Of a stretch of DNA of 64,000 nucleotides, positions 1-12,864 are shown piece by piece. How positions within the stretch are numbered: the first letter of the stretch is position 1; each line of letters opens with the position of its first letter. This stretch comes from Carex sylvatica (lineage: Eukaryota > Streptophyta > Magnoliopsida > Poales > Cyperaceae). Where the stretch lies: assembly GCA_964058845.1 (NCBI GenBank), contig CAXKVR010000093.1, positions 620,001 through 684,000 on the forward strand, given 5' to 3'. The notes under the pieces are model-generated. The model was given only the letters and a program-made list of their open reading frames with translations, made no database searches and was not told where the DNA came from. The position numbers and the translations under genes were made by a program.

Positions 1-339
1 CATGTAGTTCTGTTTTTGTTTTTAATCTTGATTATGAACTTGTGATAACAATGAGTATCTATTATTTTTAATTCAGCTAGTGGAATTTTAATGTTGGTAA
101 TTAAATTATGAAGTTTTTATGTTAAAAAAATATAACACAAAAATTTCAGGAGCTCATACGTTAATCCTTATTATTTAATTAGATATTATTAAGTAGATAT
201 TATATATGTATCTTATTAAATAATTATCTCATTATAATTACGTAGTATAGCTTCAAACTTAATGACACAATACATCCTAATCAATTAATTGAATACATAT
301 ATGAGAGTGATTAATTAATTTATACCAATTTATTTTTCA

Positions 340-960
340 AGTATTTACATTGTTGCCACTTGAGAACATCATTATCCGTTCAACAAGAAACACAGTTGGT
401 ATTGATCAAACTAATGCTGACAGCTCATCTACATCACAGATGGTAAAGATCACCATATCTACACCATCGGTATAATATCTCAACCAATGTCGCATAATCA
501 TCCAGTACTAATTGTTTGTGAAATTTAACCGATGGCAACGGAAAAGGTCTATCGAAGCCATCGGTTATTTTTACCGACCAGATGTTAAAAAGTGCAAAGT
601 AATTATAGCATTGCCACTCGTGACGTACATCATTTGTGCGGAAGAAAAAAACTTTCCATGCGTCATCAATGTGGAAATCATAGGCATAGCAAAACTTGTT
701 AAATTAATAGAGACTTTCACTATTAGAGAAAAATACTTCTATATTGGTTAAAATCACACTCTGTTATCGGGTTCCGAATCATTGCTTATCGTCCTGATAG
801 AAAATATACACATATATGCTATCGGCTCATAATATATGGCGTTAATCAATATACCATCGGCAGCGCACGTTCTTCCATCGGGTTTGACAAACCCAGCGCC
901 ATCGCTTTTATTTTGCGACGACAAATGTGATTAACGCTGTCTACTGAATTTCAATAACTG
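340..960. mobile_element. Possible DNA-transposon remnant with repeated CCATCGG motifs
   Basis: The heptamer CCATCGG or its complement CCGATGG recurs (near 463, 529, 557, 860 and 874), with related TATCGG motifs near 765 and 817. Short motifs repeated in both orientations are typical of the subterminal regions of CACTA-type transposons. No terminal inverted repeat or transposase frame is seen. The 79-residue frame at 512-751 matches nothing I recognise. Confidence 0.25.
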
Positions 961-2260
961 ATTTCAATAGTGTCTTGCACCATCTATTTTGTTTGTGTTG
1001 GCGTTGGCAAATCCTAGTTTTCTAGCGGGTCATTAAATTTTTTTTTTTTTAATTATTAATTCTTCTATTACGGGCTAGTCTAGCCATTTTTAAAACATAG
1101 ATAAGAAAGCAACAATAAATATGCATGCGCTCATTCCATATCCATCTTTGAACCAACAATATATATTCACATATACAAGTAGTCCAACATATAATATATA
1201 TCAATTCATACCACAAGCAATATATATAAATAGTTTACAACAATTATTAACCAACAAGCATTAACAATATCACACATACAACCAATAAACACATCAACAT
1301 TTCATTGTACCAGAAAACTAACTGTACTTACGACACAACTATTAAAACCAACAATAAATTAAGTGTCTGAACACAAGAACTCAAAAATAATAATTGTTTT
1401 AAACCACAGACAACAAATTGTCAAATCCTCCCACCGCTAAGTACCTTCACGTCAATTAAACTGATGATAATTACAAGAAAAACTTACATCATTGGATACA
1501 GATGTCATGTAATCATGTTCTTTGTACGTCATTTTAGACAGATGACACTGCATGAAAATGAAAACATTTGAATAACATATATAATTAATAACTTAATCTG
1601 AAAGGATGACAGAAATATGTGATTGACAAATCTTTGAAAAAGAACATGCATAATATTTATGAGCGTCTCCATGTTCTTTATTAAATAATACCCGGACTCC
1701 CATAAATTGCTTTATGTGGGGCTCTGATCAAATGTGTATTGTTTAAAATAAGATCTAATTAGTAGTGCAATTGGAACTTCAAATAAGTTGCAAAGAAATA
1801 CTCCATTAAAATATTTCTTACCTGAAATATTTTGACCTCTAGTGCTCTTCTCCCTGGCGTGTGCCGACCTTCTTAAAGGCCAGTATACGGTACTGATAGG
1901 AGCAAAATAAGTAGTGATTTTCTCTATCACTTGACCTAAAATATTGACATTTATCGAATTATAATTGCATATTTTTTATAGAATCAGATTCTTTTTTGTT
2001 ATTTAACTTGATTTTAGAGAATTGCATATTTTTGACGATATTCAAGCTAAAATAGGCATAAAATGAAGTTATGCTTTCCGTGCGGTTTACACATGAACCG
2101 CATACGACTCAGACATCCGCACACAGAAACTGTTAGAACAGTGGTTACAGCTCTAACTTGCCAACCAAGGCCTATATATGCATCCGGACGCTGGAGAACA
2201 TATCTTTGGACAACCAATTATCATTACATACCAGAGAGCGTAGAATATTAGGTTAGAACT
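961..2260. other. AT-rich intergenic stretch, no gene seen
   Basis: Short frames only. A minus-strand frame near 1712-1930 runs into a plausible GT donor after an ISG codon run, but no family is recognisable, so it is not called. Confidence 0.5.
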
Positions 2261-2417
2261 AGGGTTTTCTCTCATGGAGGTGTTGTACCCTAAAATGTTA
2301 CTCAAATAAAAATAGCAATATTTTAATGCTTGGAAAGTACCAAAATACATGAGAGCTCTATAAAATGAATTAAGAGCAATGCATGGAAGTTCATATATGA
2401 TTTCTCATGAGAAACTA

Positions 2418-2960
2418 TGAATTTTGATATGCTATGCAGATTATAACTCAAAAGAATTGAAGAGTTATGAATTTTCAAAGAAATTGCTGACATGGCAGCT
2501 CCTGACTGGTGCCACGCAAGCACAGGAGATCAGCAAAATCATCTAAATTATTCTGGGTACAACCTGGGGTATACCAAACCTAAACCTTACAAGCTGGACC
2601 CACTGGTCAGTGAAATAAAGGAAATTTCACTAAGTTAAGAATTTGGATAGACCCAAAACATGAGAAATAAACATGTGAACCGAGCTGACAGTAAGACAGT
2701 TCATCATGCGCCAAGACCAAGCGGGCTTGCCGCAAGTTAAATCCTCAGCGCTATAGCGCGCCCTCTGACCCCTTCCGGGTACATGCACCAATTTCTCTGT
2801 GCGCCATGCTATGACTTATGCAAGGCTTATAATGTGCCGAGCCTAAAAGGAGAAAGCAAGAGATCGCAGAGGAGAGATGGCATGAGGGCCCCTCCCGACA
2901 GTCTCTCCTCTCCTCTTCTCCCCTCTCCTTCTTCATCTCCGGTGATTGAGAGCCGTAATT
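2418..2960 (+). repeat. Direct repeat copy A (pairs with 8401-8930)
   Basis: Shares an ordered series of blocks with the 8.4-kb copy: a TGAATTTTGATAT start, CTGACTGGTGCCACGC against CTGATTGGTGCCACAT, GGACCCACTGGTCAGTGAAA against GGACCCACTGATCAGTGAAA, the CAGCGCT/CTCTGACCCCTT block, and a CT-rich segment before the end. Many substitutions and indels separate the two, so the duplication is old. They may be two LTRs of one element. Confidence 0.6.
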
Positions 2961-3690
2961 AAGGCAAGCTAAAGCCCGAAAATGAAAATTAAAAGTATGA
3001 GGATGCTTCTCACCTTCAGGCGATACTGCCTGAACGGACGATTTGACAAGAATGGAACCCGATAAGCTAAGGGTAAATCACAGCTAGGGTTAGAAGTGAA
3101 ATTGAGCTAAACACATGAGAATGTGAACTCTCCAAATGATGAAAGGAGGTTTATAGGGATCGTATGTGACCCTGTAATCAACCAATTGATGTATATTCAA
3201 GGGAATTACCCGAATTTGAATACTGACATACTGATAAAATCGAAAGAAGGGTGCAGTATATTCTAGAATCAAAATTGGTAATAAAGAAGGTGTAATAACT
3301 CGCAAGGCATGTTAATATATGTTATATATGCACTGTGATTGGTCCTTCACCAATTTTAATATATGAAAGGACAATGGTCCATGATATACCAGTTGCCTCT
3401 GAAGCTCCAAGCTATATGCCAAGATAGAAGAATCTCTCCCCAGCCATGCATGGAGAGCATGATACCAAATACACTCAATCTCAGCCTTTAAATGAAATGG
3501 ATCAAGGGCTGAAGATACCATATCTCATGGACTGCCAGCATGGCATGATTTAATTGGTTTAGACCTCTACAAATGATGCCTTAAAGGCTGGAGCTTCAAT
3601 CTGAACCATTCAAATGGAATTGATGAAATTCAAAGGTGAAGATGATGCCAGCATAGGCTAAGCCTAACCCTAGACCTCTCCAGCCCTGAT

Positions 3691-3920
3691 GGCTATATAT
3701 ACATGCTCAATTAAGCTCAAATTACACAACAGATACAAGCCCCAGCTGCTACATACACTATACACATACATATACATATACTGGTACTGAACCAGTGTAC
3801 CAGCAGCTCTTAGAAGCTTGTTCTTGCTGTTCTTCCTTTGTAACAAGCTTAATTGGTAGGTAATTAGAATTCAAAGAAGATGTAAGGCCCCCAGGAGCCA
3901 TGATTTATTGAATAAAGTTG
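3691..3920 (+). promoter_or_regulatory. LTR-like transcription module (TATA and poly(A) signal)
   Basis: A TATA-like GGCTATATATAC at 3691 lies about 220 bp before an AATAAA signal at 3911. The arrangement and the surrounding retrotransposon-like sequence suggest an LTR promoter/R region. No start codon-led frame follows. Inferred from motif order only. Confidence 0.25.
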
Positions 3921-6900
3921 TTTTCTTTTGCTATTTGATCTCTTTCCTTATATTTTTTTGGTTTATTATATTGTTCTGACCTGATGTTTTCTTCTAAAAT
4001 CATTTAAATGTATCTAAAAATGTATATAAACATCTAAAATACAAAGCTTTACTGTTTCAGTATAAAATTTCTATAAAAATCACTCTTTATGCATATTTTC
4101 CTATTTTTTTCTGTTTTCTTTTCTTTTCTGCCTTCCCTTAATCATTTTATCAATTAATTATAGGCAAAAATGAGTGTAGTGAGCCAGCTGGCATCCTTGC
4201 TCATTTAAACCTATGATTTCTTTACAAAAATGATTAAAAATGGGAAATAAAGTGATTTAATTAAAAGATAAACACACAAGGGCTATCCAAAGTGAGCCAG
4301 CTGGCATCCTTTATAGTTCTCAACCCTATGTCCACTTGAGAGAGCCTAATTGCAAGTAAATTCAAGAAATAATGAAGTTATGCCCTTGAAAATGGCTAAT
4401 TTCACTGTTTTAATGGGTATACTTGCAAATAGTGAGAAACTGAGGACTAAGATGTGAATATGCAGCAGTTATACTGCCATATGCTATTTACATCCTTTGT
4501 CTTGTGAAGTTTTGATGATATTGCTCTCTAAAATCAAGTGGATATGCTCAAAATGTGATTTTTCAGAAAATCAGGGACTTCCCTGTAACTTTCTGAGTTC
4601 TGACATGTTTTAAATATATTTTAAAGATGATTTGACAAGCTTTGAGCCCTTTGATCTTCTTCTCTTTGATACTGGTATAGAAACAGTGGCTTGAAACCCT
4701 TGAAGACCTGTTTTAAGTCCAACCAGACCCTTGAGTGGATGTTGGATACCATTCACCAGTCTCAAGTGATGCTTATGATTGATACTCAGCAATATATACA
4801 CCATGAAATGCTACTGTTATGGTGCAATGCACTGAAATACACTTTTTGACCTGTGTTGACATATCAATCAATTCTGACAAATACAAGGGCTAAATTGCAA
4901 AATGGAATTCACAGTCAAATAGAGGACTCCAAAACACATAAAATGGACATAAATTTTACATTTTGATGATTTTATTTCAATTTTATATGATTTTCCAAAA
5001 TTCAGATTTCAAAAGTTATAAATATGCATATGCTGTCCAGAAATAAATATACCCCTGACAGCTATATTGGATTTTTCAGACCCTTAATAGCATTGAAATG
5101 CAAAATGCAAAATATATTTATAAACTACACACTCTGCTGATGAAAATGGATATAAAATTTGTCCAAATCTGATCTATATGGAGGTCAGAATAAAATCTCA
5201 AAGTAATTCATAAATAAAATAGAATTTTTCTGCAAAATATGTACAGATATACCCCTGGATATTAATTAAATCCTTAAAAATGTAAATAAATTTCATAAAA
5301 TGATAAAAATTGGTACAAATATTCTTTATATACCCTTCTATGACCCCTTGAAGAGAAATCTATCTCTTGTATACACAATTCATGAGAAATAGATTAAAAG
5401 AATTCTGAAAAACATGAACCTTTCATACTATGCATGAGCATAACCAAATTCCATCTAAGCTGAGCCCTTTGCAATGTTAAAATACTATCAAATGGTCTGA
5501 ATGAGTCCCCTTCAAGCTCGAATTAATTCGGAGACCCTTGTATTAATCATTGGTACCAAGTCATGTTCCAAACCGAAAGGATAAAACCAAATTCATGCTC
5601 TAAGCTCAATTGAATGCAAAATTGATGTTCCTAATCCTCTCACCATGTTTATACGATGCCAAATAACCAAATTATCCAAGAAAATCGCAACAGAATCGAA
5701 GAAAATCGGATTAAATCCCTATCGGTACCCGTACCGACCTTCTCAGCCTCAGGCCGCCACCTCCAATAAGCTTCAACCGCCGACAACAGTACTAAAGTAT
5801 TCCTAACAATGAGACGATCCCAACCATATACCTGGCCGGGACCTAGCACGGGTTTTAAAGCATATGCACGAATCTTAAAATAAAGAAAAGGATCTGAGAG
5901 TCCAAATTCAAACACTATTCCAACGGTCAGCTGACACATGGACCCCCACCATGTCAGCCGTTTCATAAATTTAAAGGATCCGATCCGAATCTTAAAGCCC
6001 ATTTGTTAAAAATTCTAAGATTCTGCACAGTAATTAATGGCCCAGTACATATCTCAATGCAAAAAGGCCAAATCTCAGAGCCCATTTAGTTAATATCTTG
6101 ACCTGCACACATCTCAAAGCCCAATAACCCTAATCCAGTGACTAGTGCACGTCTCAAAGACTCAAATTCAAATCTTAAGGGCTTAGCACCAATCTCAAGT
6201 CTCAGATGTGATCAAATGACTCCTTTTTGCATATAAACCCCTCTGATTAAATAAAATATGTATAGAACCCCTTTAAAAATTACAGAAGGGTCCCTGACAG
6301 TATAAAACCATTTCAAATAAGTCCTTCGAAGCTCATTTTTCATCTAGACCCTATGAAAGTCCAAATTACAACCTCAGGTCCTTGGAAATTTATAAATAGG
6401 TCCCTGGAAGTACACAAAAAAAACTTCACAAACACGTCCTTTTCGGTCCTTTTTGGCCATAACTTCTTCGTTTCAAGTCCAAATCGACTCAAACCAGTTC
6501 CAAATGAACCCAAATTCAATTATCTATAATCCTAAGTAATAATTGAACATGTTTAAACTTCAACTAAAAAATTAAATGACCAAAATGCCTCTCTTTTGAC
6601 ATATTTTTCTAAATAAAATATAGAAATAATATTTGAGTGTATTTCCTCAAGTTTAAATCATATAAACGATGCTTCCATGCATATGCACATAAGACCAAGA
6701 TAAAGTGTTCAAACCATGTTTAAGTCAATCGAGAACTTACCAAATGACCAAAATGAACCTTACATGAACCCTATTTAAAGCCTCATTACTCAGTTCACAA
6801 CCAATAGGCACAAATTTCGAAATGAACGAGGTATTTAGCTTGACTCGAAAGGTCTTTCTGATGTAACTAATGGCGGGGGCTTGTGCCCGTCGGGAGTTAA

Positions 6901-7471
6901 ATATCCCCACAATCGAAAATAATAAAACTTTGACGAACCGATCATGAACATAAGTCCGTCACAAGCGTGAACCAGGAGGAAAGCAGGGAGAAAATCTGAA
7001 AAAGAGGGGAGCATTATTATTTTCATCACCCACTTTAGAAACAATACGTATGCCCCGCACCGTTAGCTAACGTGATGCCCCGTGCAAACTTTCTACCACC
7101 TACAGGAGGATATGCAAATGATAGATTAGTAAAATAGTTAAGTCTCCATTAGAAGAGAAGGAAGATGCAAGATCTGAAGACGGTGTGCATGAGAGAAGAG
7201 ACAAAATAGGTGGTCTTCTTCCATCTCTCTCTATTGCTCTATTTCTTTATGTTTATTGTATCTTTTGTTGTTGAACCCACCATGAGTGGCTAAGTAACCA
7301 TTTTCTAGTCTGAAGACATGTAATATTGAATTCTTATGAGTTTAATATAAGGTTTATTTATATTTGTCATTTGCTTATGATCTGAATTCTTTCTGAGTTT
7401 TACTCTTTGTATTACTACTTGACTTGGTGTGTACTAACTTTGCATACACATGGAGATGTACACTCCATGGT

Positions 7472-8041
7472 ATGCATATGAGGTTGATCAGTAGGTAAAG
7501 GATACAATTATCTTAGATCTAAGTATGATAGACATAATTGTTGACCGCTTGTGATCTGAACTTCAATTAGAAACCTATTAAGATATAGTTTGGTAAATGA
7601 AAATCACACTCTATAACTGATAGTGGAGTAATCTTAATTATTACTATTATGAGAGGCATATAGGAAGGACATAGCTGTGAACTTGACCCTTTCTAATATT
7701 AGTAATTAGGACTTATCATTAATCTTCATGCAATTGTATAGGTACGAGATAAAGCAATGCATATGAGGTTGACCAGTAGGCAAATGATACAATTATCTTA
7801 GATCCAAGTAGGATGGACGTAATTGTTGACCGCTTGTGATCCAAACTTCAGTTAGAAACATATTAGGATATAGTTTGGTAGATGAACATCACACTCTATA
7901 ACTGATAGTGGAGTAATCTTAATTATTACTATTATGAGAGGCATATAGGAAGGACGTAGTTGCGAACTTGACCCTTTCTAATATTAGTAATTATGACTTA
8001 TCATTAATATTGATGCAATTATTTAGGTATGAGATAAGGCA
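7472..8041 (+). repeat. Two-copy tandem duplication, period about 285 bp
   Basis: ATGCATATGAGGTTGA starts at 7472 and recurs at 7757; the following ~280 bp repeat in the same order, including ACAATTATCTTAGATC, GTTGACCGCTTGTGATC and GAGAGGCATATAGGAAGGAC, with scattered substitutions. No conserved frame is visible. Confidence 0.85.
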
Positions 8042-8400
8042 ACATTCCTTACTAGTCCTACTCAATTAGGGTGTCATAACATTACAGTGACTAATACTAG
8101 AACAGGATTAGCAACTCTTAGATTGCATTTGATACCAGTACAGGGCGTGTGCAGTTCTGATCAAACTGTATGCGATTTTGACTAAAGTGGAAACCAGTCG
8201 TGTAGGGTTTACGCAGTTGCATACAGATGTGTTGTACCTTAACCAAGTTGAGAAATAATTATCTAGACAAAGATACCAGTTAATTAAATTAAAATTGACC
8301 AATTAATATGTCAATCATATGTTAATTGGTACCAATCCACAAAATAGAAAATAAATTCCTCAAAATAAAATTCATGATTAAAATCTAAATAAACAATCAT

Positions 8401-8930
8401 GAATTTTGATATATTATAATTTTGTAACTCAAAATGGTTCAAAAGTTATAAAATTTTGAAAAATATGATAACATGGCAAACTCTGATTGGTGCCACATGC
8501 CAGGGGTACCATAGCATTTATCTCTGGAAATGGAAATTTACGTGAGTTACAAATCCTAACCCTATAAGTGGGACCCACTGATCAGTGAAAGAAATGGAAA
8601 TTTACTGAATCCCTGAAATAGATCGACTTGGAACATGGACTTTGAACTTCATACACCAAGCAATAAGCGTCTAGGCGCATGCTACAGCGAGCCCATTCAA
8701 ACCAGGGGCTTTATATTAAACCCAGCGCCTCAGCGCTCTGACCCCTTTAACTCACGTGCGCCTAGCGCTTCATGCGCCCAGCACAAGCCTATGCATGGCT
8801 CACCATGTAACGAGTGCACCCGAGAAAAGAAAAAGAAGAAGGACACTGTAGTTCTGAGGAGCTGACAGGCGATCCCCACGACTGACGTCACTCCTCCCTT
8901 CTCCCTCTTCTCTCCCAAGCCGCGTCATGG
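8401..8930 (+). repeat. Direct repeat copy B (pairs with 2418-2960)
   Basis: Second diverged copy of the 2.4-kb block, same orientation; see that entry for shared motifs. A short palindrome-rich segment with several GCGC/AGCGC motifs at 8650-8790 is the most GC-rich part and aligns with 2710-2800 of copy A. Confidence 0.6.
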
Positions 8931-9639
8931 CCGAAATTTGAAGCTAAAATTCGGGGAAATTAAGAAGGAATTAAACAAACCTTTACCTGAAATCAATAAA
9001 GGTCTATGTTCTCTCCTCTCTACCCAAACCTTGAGTATTATCTCTCTCTCGCAAGCATGAATTTCTGCCGAGAAGGTTGAATGGGTTAAAACAAGAACTT
9101 GAGCTCTGATGCAAATTGGGCTCTAATAATATAAAGGAATGTTCAATAGATATACACGATGCTACTAGAGGCCCCAATTTGAAGAAATGCGCATTGAATT
9201 GGGTATGTGCATGAAAGGGTCCAGTGACAGGTCTGAAACACTGTTACAGTTGTTAATTATGATGCACATAGTTAAGACGCCGAGTTTTTTAAAAATACCC
9301 AAAATCAAAAATAAATTATTAAAAATATTAGGATTTTGAAAGATTTATAATAATACTCAAACCGTCTCAAAATTCAGCGATTCGGATTAAAAATCCCCAA
9401 CTACCCAAAAATTCGTCGACCCCAAATTAAAAGTTCGAACCGCTAAAAAATTAGACGGTCCAGGCCTATATGTATCCCCCAATAGCATTATCTCTCTTCT
9501 CATAATTTATTTTCTCAAAATCTCACTCTCTCTCCTCCCCACCCGAATTTCTCCTCTTTTCTTTCTCTCTTCTTCCAATTTGCAAGTAAATCCCTATATT
9601 TTTTTGAAATTTCATTTATAGTGTAAAGTAAGTGCAAAT

Positions 9640-10560
9640 TAGTCCAATTAAGTTAGTAAGGTACCAAAATTAGTGTTATTATTTTTTAGTTAGTTGAGTT
9701 AGTGCTAATTAGTTATAATTATGGTTAATTAATTACGGTACTAATTTAGTGGTAATTAATGTCAATGTAGGTACCAAAAATATTTGTAATTAGTGATAAT
9801 TATGGTACCAAAGCTAGTTTTAATTTTATTTTGGATTATTTAGTACAAAATTTGACTGTAATTAGTGTTAATTAGTTGTAATTATGGTTAATTAATTAAA
9901 GTACCGAATTTAGTGGTAATTAGTGTTAATGTAAGTACCAAATTAGTTGTAATTAGTGGTAATTGAGTTACCAAAGTTAGTTTTAATTTTATTTTGAAAT
10001 TTTTATTCCAAAATTTTGATCGTAATTAGCGTATTTTAGTATATTTTTACCGCAATTAGCGTATTTTAGTATATTTTACCTTCATTAGCATATTTTAGCA
10101 TATTTTAGTATATTTTATCCAAATAACATATTTTTTTTTGCATATTAACATAATTTAGCATATTTTTACCGCAATTAGTTTATTTTAGCATATTTTAGTA
10201 TATTTTCGCTGATTTTAGCATATTTTACCTGAATAATTTTTTTTTTTTCATATTAGCGTAATTTATCATATTTTTTTCGCAATTAGCGTATTTTATCATA
10301 TTTGAGTATAGTTTTGGTTGTTTTAACATATTTGACACGAATAACATATTTTTACCGTAATTAGCGTATTTTAGCATATTATTATCGCAATTAGCGTATT
10401 TCAGGTCAAGTTGAGTATATTGTTGTTTTCTTTATCATATTTTGCCTGAATAATATTTTTTTTCATATTAGCGTAACTTTGCATATTTTTACCGCAATTA
10501 ACTTATTTTAGCATATTTTGACTGTAACTAGCGTATTTTAGCCAATTTTCACATGTCTAA
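9640..10560 (+). repeat. Degenerate TA-rich repeat leader upstream of the MAIN-like pseudogene
   Basis: The first ~370 bp repeat variants of GTGGTAATTAGTGTTAAT with GGTACCAAA spacers; the rest consists of variants of ATTAGCGTATTTTAGCATAT separated by TTTTACCGCA. At least a dozen imperfect copies are visible. A CT-rich stretch at 9489-9585 lies just upstream and resembles a pyrimidine-rich 5' leader. Together they end about 20 bp before the first ATG of the pseudogene. Confidence 0.75.
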
Positions 10561-10579
10561 TTTTTTTTCCAAATGTAGA

Positions 10580-12431
10580 ATGGCTAGGGGACGGCCTAGG
10601 AGACCACCACCACCCGACCCAATTGATGAGCCCATTCCCGTGGACAGCACGGACTATTTCAGTCCATTATTATAGATATCTCATAGTGAGCATCGAGTCT
10701 CACTGGCATCCCGAGAGGTACTTCTTTTTTTCTTTCCTTTTTTTAAGTTTAAATTTTTTTCAAGTTCTCGTATTTTCAGGTTTTTAAGTTATTTTCTTCT
10801 TTTCAACGCAGAGTAAGGAGCCTCTAGAAAGTAAGAATCGGTCTTATGGCATGCAGTACTACTCTATGATGGACTCGTATCTACGAAATCTGGGGTTATA
10901 CCATTTGATCGATATTTTGGAGACGGAGAGCAAGGCCACTAATGCGTCCCTCATCCAGGGACTAGTAGAGCGATGGCGCCCCGAGACGTACACGTTCCAC
11001 TTACCGTTTGGAGAGATGATAGTGACTCTCTAGGACGTGAGTGCCATTTGGGGTTTGCTAATCCAGGACTTGCCCGTCGATGGCATATCTAACCCACTGA
11101 CGAGGACACGATTAATGGCAGGCTCGCAGACCTATTGGGAGTAGAGCGAGATATACATGATAATGGTGGGAGATCGAGGTTTCATGTGAAGAAGACGGTG
11201 CTGCGAGCTCTGTTCGCCAATCGAGGTCTACATTGGCAATCCACAACGCAGGACATTGAGAGGTACTCATACAAACCATTATACATATATATTACTCTAT
11301 TTCATGCCAAAAAATGAGTTGCTATGTAATTTCGACATTACAGATACACACGGGCTTTTGTGATGGACCTATTTGGTTCTGTCATGTTCGCTAATTCGAG
11401 CGGTAATGTCATCCCGATGATGTATCTGGAACTGCTGCGAGACCTTGGACCATCAAGCAGGTACAATTGGAGTGGGACTGTCCTAGCATATCTTTACTCC
11501 AACCTGTGCCATGCTTGTAAGGTCAGTATGTAATTGTTGTGTTATTTTAATTATTTAACTTGTCATGCAATTGTTGTCTTATTTTAATTATTTAACTTAT
11601 CCCTGACAGCTAATATTCTTCAAATTACAGCCCAACAGTAAGCAGATGTATGGACTGACACTTCTATTGCAGTATTGGTCATGGTCATGTATAACAGTGG
11701 CGGTTCCCGTGCCGAATGAGTCGCTATTTTTGGAAGAGCCCGATGATGCATATCGCTCGGCATTTGACAAGAAATGGTACAGAGATCACCACTACATGGA
11801 CGCGCCTCACGAAAAGCCAACAGGCATCAGGCTGGTTCGAGGTCAGTTGTAGAGTCTGGGTGACACGCAGGTGTGCTGGACTCCATACGGTGAGTTATAC
11901 GATGAGGGGATGCTACCGCAGATTGTATCGGATCATGAGGAGATGTGGCTCTACAGGGGTCCGCTGGTTTGCTTCTGGATAGTGGAGCACCACTATCCAA
12001 ACCGGGTGCTCCGTCAGTTTGGACTTCCTCCACTCATCCCCGTAGATCCAGACATCCTGAGATCTACCATCATGAGGTTACATGGGTACGTACAAGTTAT
12101 GTTTTTATTACATTTTGTACCTAATATTAGTTATTGCCTTTAAATTATATCTAGTATATTAATTACAGGACGGTCCACGGTAATCGCAACAATAGAGATT
12201 AGAGTACGTATTATCTGGAGCACTACGACAGAGCAGCGAGCATGAGTGAGAACTTATGGCAGATGCTGGGGATTGATGAGATGCAGTCCAGGGGCCTCCC
12301 CTACTAAGATATCAGACTTGATACCTGCGGGTTGGCATGGCATTCGTGTATCTTGAGGGAGATTACGGCAATTATCTTCATGCAAATATCTTCGAAGATG
12401 ATGGTTATACCCCCACGGCACAAAAGGTGCT
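10580..12431 (+). pseudogene. MAIN-like plant mobile domain (PMD) protein, nonsense and frameshift broken
   Basis: The reconstructed exons match the plant mobile domain family (MAINTENANCE OF MERISTEMS-like, related to the long-form phosphatase 7 homologues), which occurs both as host nuclear genes and inside transposons. Exon 1 starts at ATG 10580 with a basic/proline-rich MARGRPRRPPPPDP and hits TAG at 10673. Exon 2 (from 10812) carries the signature LVERWRPETYTFHLPFGE and then TAG at 11031; a frameshift near 11.1 kb follows before ADLLGVERDIH. Donor at 11263 and acceptor before 11344 join ER to YTRAFVMDLFG; donor at 11522 and acceptor before 11631 lead to LLLQYWSWSCI. A further TAG at 11850 precedes SLGDTQVCWTPYGE, and VEHHYPNRVLRQFGLPPLIP closes the domain. 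A last exon after ~12168 carries STYYLEHYDRAASMSE. At least three nonsense codons and one frameshift make it non-functional, while splice sites remain recognisable, so decay is fairly recent. Confidence 0.8.
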
Positions 12432-12812
12432 CGCGATGTAAATAATGCACCTAAAACAACTCATTTTGATCCACTTTTTAACCTTTTTCCCTAATATTTT
12501 TTTTTGTCTAACATTGGTTTTATTTTTTTTAGCTGCTACTAGCGATTAAAGGTGGAGCGCATTCAATCATTTGTCTTGGAAAGTGTGGCTTCAGGGCTTT
12601 TGGACACACAATATTGAACTACTTTGCGGCTTCCATTGATGGCCATGGCCACGAGGCCAAGCTAGTCACGATACTTAGAGACGCCGAAGAGGATTGGCGC
12701 AGAGTATAGAGGGATTAACGGTTTGGATCGATCGTTAGGATTTTAAAAAGTCGAATATTGAGCCATTGCATGAAGACTCTCTATGCTACGCATAGCATGC
12801 TAGCATATTGCC

Positions 12813-12864
<52 letters not shown>

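Larger units (their letters stand above)
2261..9260. mobile_element. Retrotransposon-like region without readable coding sequence
   Basis: The stretch is bracketed by two diverged direct copies (2418-2960 and 8401-8930), contains an LTR-like TATA/poly(A)-signal module near 3.69-3.92 kb and a 285-bp tandem duplication. No gag, protease, reverse transcriptase or integrase motif is visible in any frame. The longest frame, 117 codons on the minus strand at 5649-6002, has no recognisable domain. This fits an old non-autonomous element or several overlapping insertions; the boundaries are uncertain. Confidence 0.3.

Noticed and set aside
5649..6002. 117-codon minus-strand open frame
   Set aside because: No recognisable domain or start context; lies in retrotransposon-like DNA where chance frames of this size occur.
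11827..12033. Minus-strand frame over the MAIN-like pseudogene
   Set aside because: Antisense shadow of conserved coding sequence; no family resemblance.
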